Notes: generated by a model from the sequence alone, not told the origin. Positions 35,749 through 44,926 are shown, counted from the first letter of the stretch. The stretch: 64,000 bases of DNA from Gemmatimonadota bacterium (GCA_016714015.1 JADJNZ010000001.1:868001-932000); one strand, 5' to 3'. A program made the numbers and translations.

Positions 35749-35767
35749 TCACGGCCCAATGCCGTGA
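35749..35767. other. hairpin upstream of the selW-like gene
   Basis: A perfect 7-bp TCACGGC/GCCGTGA stem with a 5-nt loop lies in the 90-bp gap between the small lipoprotein gene and the selW-like start. It could end the lipoprotein transcript, though no T-run follows. Confidence 0.3.
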
Positions 35768-35814
35768 CTTCGCATGAAAACTACCATCCCGACCCGTGAG
35801 CGTCACCTCCCGGA

Positions 35815-36069
35815 TCAGGGATAGGCGACACCGGCCAGATTGGCGAGCTTGCGCAGCGTGCTGTCCTGCCGCGCCACCACGCCGCGGAGGGAATCGGTGG
35901 CGAACTGCAGCTCCGTCGTCCGGTTCGCCAGGTCCTCCAATGTCGCCTGCAGGTCCAATGTCTCCTGCATCTGGTCGAGCTGCTCCTTGGGGTCGGTGTA
36001 GCAAGCGCCGGTGAGCGTGGCGACGACGACGAGCGTGAGCGCGACAGGGCGCAGGGGCATGGCGGCCAT
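35815..36069 (-). CDS. small coiled-coil lipoprotein
   Basis: An 84-aa protein with a lipoprotein-type signal (RPVALTLVVVATLTGAC) followed by a single heptad-repeat helix (QLDQMQETLDLQATLEDLAN and FATDSLRGVVARQDSTLRKL). Size and layout recall Lpp or a short YbgF-like coil that would form a trimer in the periplasm. No other domain. An internal ATG nine bases later is an alternative start. Confidence 0.7.
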   Translation of the reverse strand: MAAMPLRPVALTLVVVATLTGACYTDPKEQLDQMQETLDLQATLEDLANRTTELQFATDSLRGVVARQDSTLRKLANLAGVAYP

Positions 36070-36156
36070 GGAACGGTCCCGGGGGCAAGAAGGGGATGAC
36101 GGTCGATCGGCCGAATCTACGCATCCTCTCTGCGCCCCGTTCGGAGGAGTATCGGC

Positions 36157-36582
36157 ATGCGTCGCGGTCTTACACTGGTCGAGGTGATCCTCGTCTGCAC
36201 GTTCCTCGGGCTCGTCGCGGGGATCGCCCTCCCCCGCGTCGGCTCGGCGCTCGACGCGGTGCGCCTCGAGCAGGCCGCGCACGAGATCGCGGGCGCACTC
36301 ACCCTGGCGCGCGCCGCGGCCATCCGGCGCGCCGCCTTCGCGGAACTGGTCATCGATGAGGTGAGGGGGACCGTGCGCGTGGAGAGCGGCGGTGACACCC
36401 TCCTCGCGCGCGCGATCCGCGCCGACCACCGGGTCAGCCTCCGCGCCTCGCGCGACACCATCACCTATGCCCCGACCGGGCTCGGCTACGGCGTCGCCAA
36501 CAGCACCATCATCGTGGGGATCGGCCAGCGCGCGGAGACCGTGACCGTCAGCCGCCTGGGACGCATGCGCCGATCGTGGTGA
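36157..36582 (+). CDS. type II secretion/type IV pilin-like pseudopilin (GspH/FimT)
   Basis: A 141-aa protein with a class III leader: MRRG then LTLVEVILVCTFLGLVAGIALP, with the Glu at +5 of the mature protein and one N-terminal hydrophobic helix. The rest is beta-rich like GspH/FimT minor pseudopilins (ALTLARAAAIRRAAFAELVI). It is isolated, with no other pilus gene nearby. GGAGG-type sequence (GGAGGAG) lies upstream of the ATG. Confidence 0.88.
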   Translation: MRRGLTLVEVILVCTFLGLVAGIALPRVGSALDAVRLEQAAHEIAGALTLARAAAIRRAAFAELVIDEVRGTVRVESGGDTLLARAIRADHRVSLRASRDTITYAPTGLGYGVANSTIIVGIGQRAETVTVSRLGRMRRSW

Positions 36583-36584
36583 CC

Positions 36585-37862
36585 TCAGGTCCCGAAGTCG
36601 TATCCCGCCACCGAGATCCGCGGGATCTCCTGGCCGATGACTCGCTCCACGGTGCGCACCATCCCGATCTCGTCGGCGCACATGAAGGTGAAGGCGTCCC
36701 CTTCCTTCGCCGCGCGGCCGGTGCGCCCGATCCGGTGCACGTAGTCCTCCGCCTGCTGCGGCACGTCGTAGTTCACCACGTGCGAGATGCCGGAGATGTC
36801 GAGGCCGCGCTGCGCGATGTCGGTCGCGACGAGGATCTTCACGCGCCCCTCTTTGAACTTCGCCAGGGCCTGCTCGCGCTGCGCCTGAGTCTTGTCGGCG
36901 TGCAGCGCCTCGGCGGTGAAACCGTCCCCTTCGAGGTCGCGCACCACGCGATCCGCGCCATGCTTCGTTCGCGTGAACACGAGGATGGAATCGGTCGCGC
37001 CCATCTCCTTCAGGAGGTGACGGAGCAGCTCGGTCTTCTTGTGCTTGGGCACGGGATACACGAAGTGGCGCACCGTCGTCGCGGCCTGCGAGCGGCGCCC
37101 CACCTGCACCACCGTCGGGCGACGCAGGTACTTCCGCGCGAGCGCCTCGACCTCCGGCGGCATCGTGGCCGAGAAGAGCAGCGTCTGCCGGTACGGATGG
37201 ATCTGCGCGACGATCCGGTTGATCTGCGGCGCGAAGCCCATGTCGAGCATCCGGTCGGCCTCGTCGAGCACGAGCACCTCGAGCTCATCGAAGACGACGT
37301 TCTGCTTCTCGAGATGGTCGATGAGGCGTCCCGGCGTCGCGACCACGACGTCGACGCCACCATGGAGCGCCTTCACCTGCGGTTCGTAGCCCACGCCGCC
37401 GTAGACCGAGATCACCTCGAGCCCGGTGCCCGTCCCGTACTTCCGGAAACTCTCCTCGACCTGCTGGCAGAGCTCGCGCGTCGGGGTGAGGATGAGCGCG
37501 CGAGTCCGCTTGGGCCCGTCCATCAACCGCTCGATGATGGGGATCGTGAACGCGGCAGTCTTCCCGGTGCCCGTCTGCGCGAGACCCATGAGGTCCTTGC
37601 CGCGGAGCGCGAGCGGCACCGCCTGCGCCTGGATCGGCGTCGGGCGGGTGTAGCCGGCGCCGCGGAGCGAGTCGAGCATCCGCTCGCTCAGGCCGAGATC
37701 GGCGAACGTGATCTCCGAAGTGCTCGCCTCCGCCTCGGCGAGCGTGAGCCCGGTCGGTTCGACGGTCGAGGGGTCGGGCAGCAGCGAGGGCGCGGCGGGG
37801 GCCGGCGTGGACTTCTTCGCGGCGCTCCCCTTCGGCCGCGGCGCTTTCGTCGTCTTGGTCAT
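36585..37862 (-). CDS. DEAD-box RNA helicase (RhlE-like)
   Basis: A 425-aa helicase. A low-complexity Lys/Ala/Pro N-tail precedes the Q motif (TRPTPIQAQAVP), motif I AQTGTGKT, Ia PTREL, II VLDEADRMLD, III SATMP, and VI HRIGRTGR. There is no C-terminal extension after the core, so it is a minimal RhlE/RhlB-like enzyme for RNA remodelling. The ATG at 37862 is preferred to a TTG three codons upstream. It is 14 bases after the hydrolase gene. Confidence 0.94.
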   Translation of the reverse strand: MTKTTKAPRPKGSAAKKSTPAPAAPSLLPDPSTVEPTGLTLAEAEASTSEITFADLGLSERMLDSLRGAGYTRPTPIQAQAVPLALRGKDLMGLAQTGTGKTAAFTIPIIERLMDGPKRTRALILTPTRELCQQVEESFRKYGTGTGLEVISVYGGVGYEPQVKALHGGVDVVVATPGRLIDHLEKQNVVFDELEVLVLDEADRMLDMGFAPQINRIVAQIHPYRQTLLFSATMPPEVEALARKYLRRPTVVQVGRRSQAATTVRHFVYPVPKHKKTELLRHLLKEMGATDSILVFTRTKHGADRVVRDLEGDGFTAEALHADKTQAQREQALAKFKEGRVKILVATDIAQRGLDISGISHVVNYDVPQQAEDYVHRIGRTGRAAKEGDAFTFMCADEIGMVRTVERVIGQEIPRISVAGYDFGT

Positions 37863-37876
37863 CGACCGCAATCTAC

Positions 37877-38659
37877 TCAGGGCGCGCGGACCGCGCCGAG
37901 GAGGATCGCATTCACGCGCGCCGGGACCTCCTCCATCACCACGTGCCCGCCATCGTGGATCCAGGTCAGCCCCCCATCTCGCAACGCGGCGGTGAGCCCC
38001 TCCGCATGCACCGGACGCACCGTCCGGTCACGCGTCCCGAAGACCACCTGCGTCGGCACGCGGAGTGCGCCCACCGCCTCGAGCGACCAGGGCGCCCAGT
38101 CGAACTCCTTCAGCATCTGCAGCTGCGCGCGCACCACCTGCGGGAACTGTGTCGGTGCCCAGTATTCGTCCACGTCGCGCTCGGAGAACCAGCCGAGCTT
38201 GCCGTAGACGCGGCGTTGCACGAAGTCGACGACGCGCCGCGGCACGAGCTGCGACGGCACCGTGCCCGGGAGCAGCGGGATGATCGGCGCGAGGGCCTGC
38301 CACGGCGGGATGAGGCCGAATCCCACCGGGCCGAACAGCACGAGCGAGCGCACGCGCTCCGGGGCCTCGAGCGCGAGGCGCACCGCGACCTTGCCGGCCA
38401 TCGACTGCGCGGCGATCACCGCGCGCGGCATCGCCAGTGCGTCCAGCGCCGCTGTGAGATGCTGCGTGAAACGGTCGAGCGTGTATGCCCCCGGCGTCTC
38501 GGGCGCATCGGAGAGTCCATGCCCGGGCAGGTCGATCGCGACCGCCCGATGCCCGGCATCACCGAGCGCGCGCAGGTTGTGCCGCCAGAGATAGCTCGAC
38601 ACGCCCCAACCGTGCAGCAGCACGATCGGCGCACCATCGGCCGCGCCGGCCTCGAGCAC
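37877..38659 (-). CDS. alpha/beta hydrolase
   Basis: At least 260 aa. The oxyanion region is IVLLHGWGVSSY, the nucleophile elbow is AAQSMAGKVA, the acid is in FGTRDRTV and the His in HDGGHVVMEE. The GTG at 38659 is the only canonical start, but 31 upstream codons to 38752 keep the frame and supply the missing first strand (ITARTLVVGTGLRLR). The real start may be non-canonical or lost to an indel. Substrate unknown. It lies between the helical protein and the DEAD-box helicase on one strand. Confidence 0.8.
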   Translation of the reverse strand: MLEAGAADGAPIVLLHGWGVSSYLWRHNLRALGDAGHRAVAIDLPGHGLSDAPETPGAYTLDRFTQHLTAALDALAMPRAVIAAQSMAGKVAVRLALEAPERVRSLVLFGPVGFGLIPPWQALAPIIPLLPGTVPSQLVPRRVVDFVQRRVYGKLGWFSERDVDEYWAPTQFPQVVRAQLQMLKEFDWAPWSLEAVGALRVPTQVVFGTRDRTVRPVHAEGLTAALRDGGLTWIHDGGHVVMEEVPARVNAILLGAVRAP

Positions 38660-38769
38660 GCGGAGGCGCAGCCCGGTCCCGACGACCAGCGTCCGCGCGG
38701 TGATCCCGTCGACGCCCGCCGGGAACCACTCTGCGGGCGGGAGTCGGTCGAGGATGGTCGCGCCTCGTG

Positions 38770-39999
38770 CTAGATGAGGTCGATCGGCCGGCCGCCCAGC
38801 CGCGCGATGAGACCGATGCGGAACGTCACGTCGGCCCACCGCTCCTCCCCCCCGTGCGGCTGCTCGAGCGGGAACATCGGCCAGACGTACGGATTCGCGC
38901 TCTTCGGCATCGCCATCCCCTTGTGCGGATGCCAGACGCCCGTGCGGTCGGTGTCGTCGACGAACCGCTCGAACATCTTCGACCAGTTGTCGTTGCGACG
39001 GAGGAACCCGAGGCGCGCCATCAACTCGAGCCACGCGAGGGCGGCGGGCACGTCGTCCTCGACCGCGTTCCGGTGGGGGAGCAGGTCGCCGAGCACGAGA
39101 TGCGGCATCGGCAGCATCTGGGTGCCGACCTGCTGGATCGACTCCTGCCGGGGCAGGGGTCGCGTGAGATACTCGTAGAGGAGCTCCATGGCGTCGTAGT
39201 GCTCGCTCTGGAAGAGCGGCATGTGCGCGAGGAGATGCAGCATGTGGATCGTCGGCGGGAACGCGTCGGGATGCAGCACCTGCTTGTTGCCGACGCGAAT
39301 CCACGGCTTCTCGGCGAGGGGCGATCGAAGGAAGTCCGCGAGCCGGTCCACGGTGCGGCGCGCGAGGCCGCGCAAGCGCGGGTCGCCCTCGAAGCCCGCG
39401 CCCGCGAGGGCGGCGCCTGCCGCCTCTCGCAAGAGTTGGCGCTGCAGGAGGAGAGACTCCTCCTCGACCTTCGCCTTGGAGGGCGCGAGTTCGAAGAGCA
39501 TCGAACGATCGGCAGCATCCTCGGCGAGCAAGCGGAAGAGGACGCGACGGGTGTGCAGGAGCGGCGGCGCATCCTTGTCCCATCCGTACTCGGTCAGTCG
39601 CCGAAAGGCTGGCACCGTGCCGATCCCCTCGAAGTGCTCGGCGCGTTGCGAGGGTAGTGACAGGATGGACCCGTTCCACACGCCGTCGACCGCGGCCTGC
39701 AGAGCGAGTTCTATCGCGGGCCGGTACGTGTATGGCAGATTGCCTACCTTCGGCGAAACGTGCGCACTGAGTCTCGCGACATCGATGATGGCGCGATACT
39801 GGATAGGTGCTGACGCGTTATCGAGCAGCCATTCAAGCGGAAACCCCACAGCCGGAAGAGGCGGCGGCGGAGGCGCGAAGATCGAAACGGGGATGACGGC
39901 GGGTGTGGTCAACGTGTAAGTCCGGCTCAAGGCGTTGCCAATCAACGGGATGAAGCCCTTCTGGCCTGTGTGCGACCAACCAAGCGCTAAGGATACCAT
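38770..39999 (-). CDS. alpha-alpha toroid-like protein (squalene cyclase/prenyltransferase-fold family)
   Basis: A 409-aa cytoplasmic all-helical protein. The segment FPLEWLLDNASAPIQYRAI matches the first repeat of proteins annotated as prenyltransferase/squalene-oxidase repeat proteins. Later helices repeat the pattern (FPPTIHMLHLLAHMPLFQSE, ALAWLELMARLGFL). No terpene-cyclase DxDD motif is visible. The ATG at 39999 has GGAG six bases upstream; the first 70 codons have noticeably lower G+C than the rest. It diverges from the hydrolase at 40030 with a 30-bp gap. Confidence 0.65.
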   Translation of the reverse strand: MVSLALGWSHTGQKGFIPLIGNALSRTYTLTTPAVIPVSIFAPPPPPLPAVGFPLEWLLDNASAPIQYRAIIDVARLSAHVSPKVGNLPYTYRPAIELALQAAVDGVWNGSILSLPSQRAEHFEGIGTVPAFRRLTEYGWDKDAPPLLHTRRVLFRLLAEDAADRSMLFELAPSKAKVEEESLLLQRQLLREAAGAALAGAGFEGDPRLRGLARRTVDRLADFLRSPLAEKPWIRVGNKQVLHPDAFPPTIHMLHLLAHMPLFQSEHYDAMELLYEYLTRPLPRQESIQQVGTQMLPMPHLVLGDLLPHRNAVEDDVPAALAWLELMARLGFLRRNDNWSKMFERFVDDTDRTGVWHPHKGMAMPKSANPYVWPMFPLEQPHGGEERWADVTFRIGLIARLGGRPIDLI

Positions 40000-40029
40000 T
40001 TTCACTCCAAAGCGCCAGATTGACCTCGC

Positions 40030-40848
40030 ATGAGAGGCGAGTTCGTGGATATCGGCGGGCAGCGCATGTACTACTTCGCCGCCGGCACCCGCGGGGAGGG
40101 TGTACCCGTCATCCTCCTTCACGGGTTCCCCACCGCCTCCCGCCTCTGGCAGGGCGTCGTCCGGGATTTCCCTGCAGGCCATCGCCTCGTCGTGTGCGAC
40201 CTCCCGGGGTTCGGTCGATCGGATCCCAGCCCGGGCGCCGCCGACTGCGCCGTCCACGCCGCGGCGGTCCTCCGACTGATGGACGACCTGCGGATCGCGC
40301 GCGCCTGTATCGTGGGGCACGGCCTCGGCGGAGGCGTCGCGCAGATCATCGCCACCCAAGCCCGCGATCGCGTGTCGCACCTCGCGCTCCTCGACACCGC
40401 CGCGTTCGGGGTGGCCCCCCGCCGGATGGCAAGACTCGCGCGCGCCCTGCTGCCACTCGCGGGGATGCTGCCGCCCGGATTGCTCGCTGGACTCGTCCAA
40501 GGATCGGTGCGCGCGGGCTTCATCGATCCGGACCGTAGTCGCCTCACGCTCGACACCTGCCTTCACCCCTTCACGACCCCGATCGGCCGCGACCACCTCG
40601 TCCAGCATCTGCGCGCGCTCGGACGGTGCGGGACGGCGGACCTCGCCGCGCCGCTCGCCGTGTCGGGCATCCCGACCGCGATCCTCTGGGGCGCGGACGA
40701 CCCGTTCTATCCCGTCTCGCTCGCCCATCGAATGCACGCCGCCGTCCCGGGATCGACTCTAGAGATCGTGGAGGACGCGCGCCACTTCCTCCCCGAAGAC
40801 GCCCCTGAGCGCGTTCTCGCCGCGCTGACCGCCCTGCTGCGGCGCTAG
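40030..40848 (+). CDS. alpha/beta hydrolase with nucleophile replaced by glycine
   Basis: A 272-aa hydrolase-fold protein close to haloalkane dehalogenase/epoxide hydrolase types. The oxyanion region VILLHGFPTASRLW, the acid GADDPFYP and the His DARHFLP are present. The elbow, however, reads VGHGLGGGVAQ: the position normally Ser or Asp is Gly (codon GGC near 40324). The protein may be catalytically dead or use another mechanism. CAGATT lies eight bases before the ATG. The gene converges with the kinase gene, 11 bp apart. Confidence 0.82.
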   Translation: MRGEFVDIGGQRMYYFAAGTRGEGVPVILLHGFPTASRLWQGVVRDFPAGHRLVVCDLPGFGRSDPSPGAADCAVHAAAVLRLMDDLRIARACIVGHGLGGGVAQIIATQARDRVSHLALLDTAAFGVAPRRMARLARALLPLAGMLPPGLLAGLVQGSVRAGFIDPDRSRLTLDTCLHPFTTPIGRDHLVQHLRALGRCGTADLAAPLAVSGIPTAILWGADDPFYPVSLAHRMHAAVPGSTLEIVEDARHFLPEDAPERVLAALTALLRR

Positions 40849-40859
40849 CCGCGGGCGCC

Positions 40860-42872
40860 TCAGTCGGCGCGTTGCGACTCGTCCACGGCCTCGGCCACCC
40901 GCTGCACGTCTCGCGCGAGGGCGCGCATCTCCTGCGTCACCGGGCCCTGGTCGGCGAGTCGCGCCTCGAGCCCGGAACTCCGCAGGCGCGTGAGATCGAG
41001 CTTCATCGTCTCAAGCACGAGTAGCGCGTGCTCCAGTTGCTGCGAGAGCGTCGTGCGCCGCTCGGCCAAGTCCGTGAGCGTCGTCAGCTGCCGCTGCAGC
41101 AACTCAAGGCGACGCGCGCGTTCCGGGGCCTCCTCCGGCAGTGCCTCCGCCTCGGCAATCCGGAGTTGCAGTCGCACGAGGGCGTCGGGCGAGGCATCGG
41201 TGTCGAGCGCATGGAGCGCCGCCGCGATCGTGCGCACCCGCTCGACGAGTGACTCGACCGTCGGCTGGATCTCGGGGAGCAGCGCACGCTCCGACTCAGG
41301 CAACCGCGCGAGCAGGGAGCGGATCTGCCCGCGAGCACCGTATGCGTCCTTCACCTTCGAGCCGTGCCGTCCGTCGAGGACCTCACGCGGCACGCTGTCG
41401 AGCACCGCCTCCGTCGCCGTGGCCGCCGCCGGCGCCGGGATGCTCGGCTCGAGGCGGCGCAACGGTTGCTCGTCCCCGCGCACCGCGGCGCGATCCGGTC
41501 GCCGGAACACGTCACGCACCGGGATGCCGTCGGCCCAGAGGTTCGAGAGGCTGCGGATCACGCCGAACGCCATGCCGATCGCCGGGAACAGCACCCAGGG
41601 GAATCCCGGCGTGAATACGGCATTGATCGTCGCGAGCATTGCCAGCGTCACTCCCGTCCCGGCGAGCCGACGACGCACGCTCGCGACGCGCTCTTCCGGC
41701 GAACGGCGCTGGAGTTCGTACTGTTGCAGCTCGAGCGCCGCCATCCGCATCGACGACCGCGGGGCATCCCGCCCGCGCACCTCCTCGCGCCAGCGCCGCT
41801 GCTCCTCGCGCCACTGCCGCAGGACCTCCTTGCCCTGCTCGCGCGTGTTCGCGTCGAACATCCAGTCGCGAGGCAGCGGCGGGAATGGCGGGGCCGGGAG
41901 CGGCGTGTGCTGCCGCAGGCGTTCGATCGCCGTCCCTGGTTCCTCCTCCAGGCGCCCCTGCACCGTCCCCACGGTCGCCGGGTGGCTCAGCCGCGGCGTC
42001 GAGCGGCGTGGCGCCGGCGCCGCTGCCGCATCCTCGGCGAGCGCGTCGGCGAAGGCCTGCGCGTCGCGCCACCGTTCGTCGCGCCCTTTGGCGAGCGCGC
42101 GGTCGATCGCCTGCACGAGGTTCTCCGGCAGGTCGGCGCGCACCTGTGAGAGCGGCCGCGGCCGCTCGCTGAGATGCTTCATGAGCATCGCCGGCGTGTT
42201 CGTCGCCTGGAACGGCAGCTCCCCCGCCAGCATCTGGTAGCCAACGACGCCGAGCGCGTAGAGGTCGGCGCGCCCATCGACCTCGCGCTCGCCCATCGCC
42301 TGCTCGGGACTCATGTACGCGGGGGTCCCGACCGCGATGCCAGTGACCGTGAGCCGCTGATCGCCCTCCGCCGCTCGCGCGATCCCGAAGTCGGTGACCA
42401 GCGCGCGTCCCGACGGCGCCTCGATGAGGATGTTGTCGGGCTTCACATCGCGGTGGACCACGCCCTGCTGATGCGCGTAGTGCAGCGCGCCGGCCACCTC
42501 GCGCAGCACGCGACGCACGAAGTCGAGCGGAGGGCGCGGCTCCCGGTGCAGACGTGCCGCCAGCGACTCGCCCTCGACCAACCCCATCGCGAAGTACACC
42601 AGCCCCTCCGCCTCGTCGACGGAGTAGATGGGGACGATGTGCGGGTGGGAGAGGCGCGCCGACATCTCCGCCTCGCGCAGGAAGCGGGTGCGGACCTCGG
42701 GACGGAACGCGAGCTCGGGCGGGAGGACCTTGAGCGCGACCTTCCGCTTCAGCCGCTCATCGAGGGCCCGATAGACAACGGCCATCCCGCCGCGTCCGAT
42801 CTGCTCCTCGATCTCGTAGAGGCCGGCGACGGCGGTGGCGCAACGCTCGCGGAGGAGCGTGTCCTCAGCCAC
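40860..42872 (-). CDS. membrane Ser/Thr protein kinase with coiled-coil tail
   Basis: About 670 aa. An N-terminal Hanks-type kinase domain: GRGGMAVVYRA, catalytic Lys in KVALKVLPPE, HRDVKPDN, DFGIA and GTPAYMSPEQ. Then a Pro/Arg-rich linker, a two-helix hydrophobic hairpin (TLAMLATINAVF, VLFPAIGMAFGVI) followed by SLSNLWADGIPVRDVF, and a long C-terminal coiled coil. No extracellular sensor domain. The GTG at 42872 overlaps the stop of the upstream kinase by eight bases; a longer frame starts at 42926. It is a paralogue of the upstream kinase with the same layout. Confidence 0.9.
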   Translation of the reverse strand: MAEDTLLRERCATAVAGLYEIEEQIGRGGMAVVYRALDERLKRKVALKVLPPELAFRPEVRTRFLREAEMSARLSHPHIVPIYSVDEAEGLVYFAMGLVEGESLAARLHREPRPPLDFVRRVLREVAGALHYAHQQGVVHRDVKPDNILIEAPSGRALVTDFGIARAAEGDQRLTVTGIAVGTPAYMSPEQAMGEREVDGRADLYALGVVGYQMLAGELPFQATNTPAMLMKHLSERPRPLSQVRADLPENLVQAIDRALAKGRDERWRDAQAFADALAEDAAAAPAPRRSTPRLSHPATVGTVQGRLEEEPGTAIERLRQHTPLPAPPFPPLPRDWMFDANTREQGKEVLRQWREEQRRWREEVRGRDAPRSSMRMAALELQQYELQRRSPEERVASVRRRLAGTGVTLAMLATINAVFTPGFPWVLFPAIGMAFGVIRSLSNLWADGIPVRDVFRRPDRAAVRGDEQPLRRLEPSIPAPAAATATEAVLDSVPREVLDGRHGSKVKDAYGARGQIRSLLARLPESERALLPEIQPTVESLVERVRTIAAALHALDTDASPDALVRLQLRIAEAEALPEEAPERARRLELLQRQLTTLTDLAERRTTLSQQLEHALLVLETMKLDLTRLRSSGLEARLADQGPVTQEMRALARDVQRVAEAVDESQRAD

Positions 42873-44772
42873 GGGGCTGGGAACGGCCGAGTCCGGCCAT
42901 CGCGTCGCCGGCGTAGACCTGCGCATCGACCTCGCGCGCGAGCGCCATCGCCTGCTCGGCGACCGACGTGACGTGCTGCCACGTCTGGTTCCCGGTCTTG
43001 AGGCGCAGGATGTCGAGCTTCATATTCTGCAGCGCGATGGCGCAACTCTCGAGCCGCGCCGCCATCTCGACACGCTTCTTGCCGGCGTCGGCCGCCGCGC
43101 GGCGCATGCGCTTGAGCGTGGCGAGCCGCCGCACGCGCGACTCGCTCGCCGCGCGATCCAGGGGATTCGCCTGCGCCTCGAGGACGCCGATCTCCTTCTC
43201 GATGGCCTCGACGCCGGTCGTCCCCACTTCGCGATCGAGCGCCGTGAGTCCCGTCGCGAGCGCGATCACCTTGTCGGCGAGGCTGCGGGCGCTGGGGACC
43301 ACCTCGGGAAGGCGTGCCTGATCGGCCTTGGGGACGTCGAGCATCATGCGCACGATCTCGTCGCGGTCGAGCATCGCCTGGCGCGCGGCGGAGGCGTAGG
43401 GTCCGTTGCCGAGCGCCGCCAGCCCCGCGGCGGACGCCGGCGCGCCCGCGGGGAATCCGCCGACCGGCGAGATGCCCTGGCTCAGGCGCCGCTTCCGGTC
43501 GCGTTCGCGGACCTCGGCGCGCTTCTGTGGATTGAAGATCGCCTTCGCATCGTCGATGGTCTCCGCCGCGACGTCGACGATCATCTTGTCCCGGGGCTGC
43601 TGGAAGACATCGCGCCAGTCGTAGCCGTCGCTCCAGAGCTTGGCGTACTTGTACGCGATGCTGATGCCCCAGAAGGCCGAAACGAACATCAGGTTCGGCC
43701 CGCCGATGAGATCGACGACGAAGAAGGTGCCGGTGACGAAGAGGAATGGCGCGATGCGGCGGCGGAAATCGACCACCTCCGGCGCGCTCCATCGCTGGAT
43801 CTCGTCGGCGGTCGGCTCACCCTCGGCCGACGCCACGGTCATCGGCTGCCAGCTGGGGGCGGCCTGCGGATATGCGGTGCCGGCGCGCGCCGGGAGCTCA
43901 GGCACGCGCCCGGTCTCGAGCGCCTCGACGAAGGCCCTCGCATTGGGGAAGCGGTCGGCGGGGTTCTTCTCCAGGCAGAGCATGACCGCGCGCGCGAGGT
44001 CGGGCGGGACGTTGGCCCGCTGACCGATGGGCGTGGGCCGCTCGCTCAGGTGCTTCACCAGCAGCGCGGGCGTGCTCGTGGCGTTGAACGGCAGGTCCCC
44101 GCAGAGCATCTGGTAGGCCACGATGCCCAACGAGTAGAGGTCGGTGCGGCCGTCGATGTCGCGGTCGCCCGCCGACTGCTCCGGACTCATGAACGCCGGG
44201 GTCCCGATGGCGATCCCGGTGCCGGTGAGTTTCTGCTCCGCCCCCTCGCTCACGGCGCGCGCGATGCCGAAGTCGGTGACCATCGTGCGGCCGGTCTGGC
44301 CGTCGATGAGGATGTTGTCCGGCTTGATGTCGCGGTGGACGGTGTTCTGCGAGTGGGCATAGGCGAGGGCGTCGCCGACCTCACGCAGGATCCGGCGCGC
44401 CTCGTCGGGCGCGATCGGCCCCTGGCGCTGGATGCGCGTGCCCAGGTTCTCGCCTTCGACGAGCGCCATCACGAAGTAGACGAGCCCCTCGCGCTCGTCG
44501 ACCGAGTAGATCGGGACGATGTGCGGGTGCGAGAGCTGCGCGGCCATCTCCGCCTCGCGCAGGAAGCGCTGGCGGATCTCCGAACGGAAGGCGAGCTCGG
44601 GGGGAAGGAGCTTGATGGCGACCGGCCGCTTGAGTCGCTTGTCGCGGCCCTTGTACACGATCCCCATCCCGCCGCGGCCGATCTCCTTCTCGACCTCGTA
44701 CTGGGATTCGAGCACGCGCACGACGTGCGAGCGCAGCTCGGCGTCGGACTGGCTGATCTGGGGTTCGCTCAC
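42865..44772 (-). CDS. membrane Ser/Thr protein kinase with coiled-coil tail
   Basis: About 635 aa, first of the tandem pair. Kinase motifs are GRGGMGIVYKG, VAIKLLPPE, HRDIKPDN, DFGIA and GTPAFMSPEQ. Next comes a hydrophobic hairpin (FLFVTGTFFVVDLIGG, LMFVSAFWGISIAY), the conserved-looking KLWSDGYDWRDVF, and a coiled-coil C-terminus. Both kinases share LPPELAFR and the W-DG-RDVF string after the hairpin, so they are paralogues. The GTG at 44772 sits before the kinase fold (SEPQISQSDAEL); it has no ribosome binding site. It diverges from lon. Confidence 0.9.
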   Translation of the reverse strand: MSEPQISQSDAELRSHVVRVLESQYEVEKEIGRGGMGIVYKGRDKRLKRPVAIKLLPPELAFRSEIRQRFLREAEMAAQLSHPHIVPIYSVDEREGLVYFVMALVEGENLGTRIQRQGPIAPDEARRILREVGDALAYAHSQNTVHRDIKPDNILIDGQTGRTMVTDFGIARAVSEGAEQKLTGTGIAIGTPAFMSPEQSAGDRDIDGRTDLYSLGIVAYQMLCGDLPFNATSTPALLVKHLSERPTPIGQRANVPPDLARAVMLCLEKNPADRFPNARAFVEALETGRVPELPARAGTAYPQAAPSWQPMTVASAEGEPTADEIQRWSAPEVVDFRRRIAPFLFVTGTFFVVDLIGGPNLMFVSAFWGISIAYKYAKLWSDGYDWRDVFQQPRDKMIVDVAAETIDDAKAIFNPQKRAEVRERDRKRRLSQGISPVGGFPAGAPASAAGLAALGNGPYASAARQAMLDRDEIVRMMLDVPKADQARLPEVVPSARSLADKVIALATGLTALDREVGTTGVEAIEKEIGVLEAQANPLDRAASESRVRRLATLKRMRRAAADAGKKRVEMAARLESCAIALQNMKLDILRLKTGNQTWQHVTSVAEQAMALAREVDAQVYAGDAMAGLGRSQPRG

Positions 44773-44926
44773 GGCGGGGGCTGGAAGTCGGAGGCGGAGA
44801 TGGACAAGGATACCACTTGGCACACGACCACACCACGCGCGGACCCCTCGTTCGGTCACGCCGCGCGCGTCGTCCGCCTTCCGGTCGCCGCCATGGCAGG
44901 TCCTACGTCAGGAAGGCGGTGGAAAG

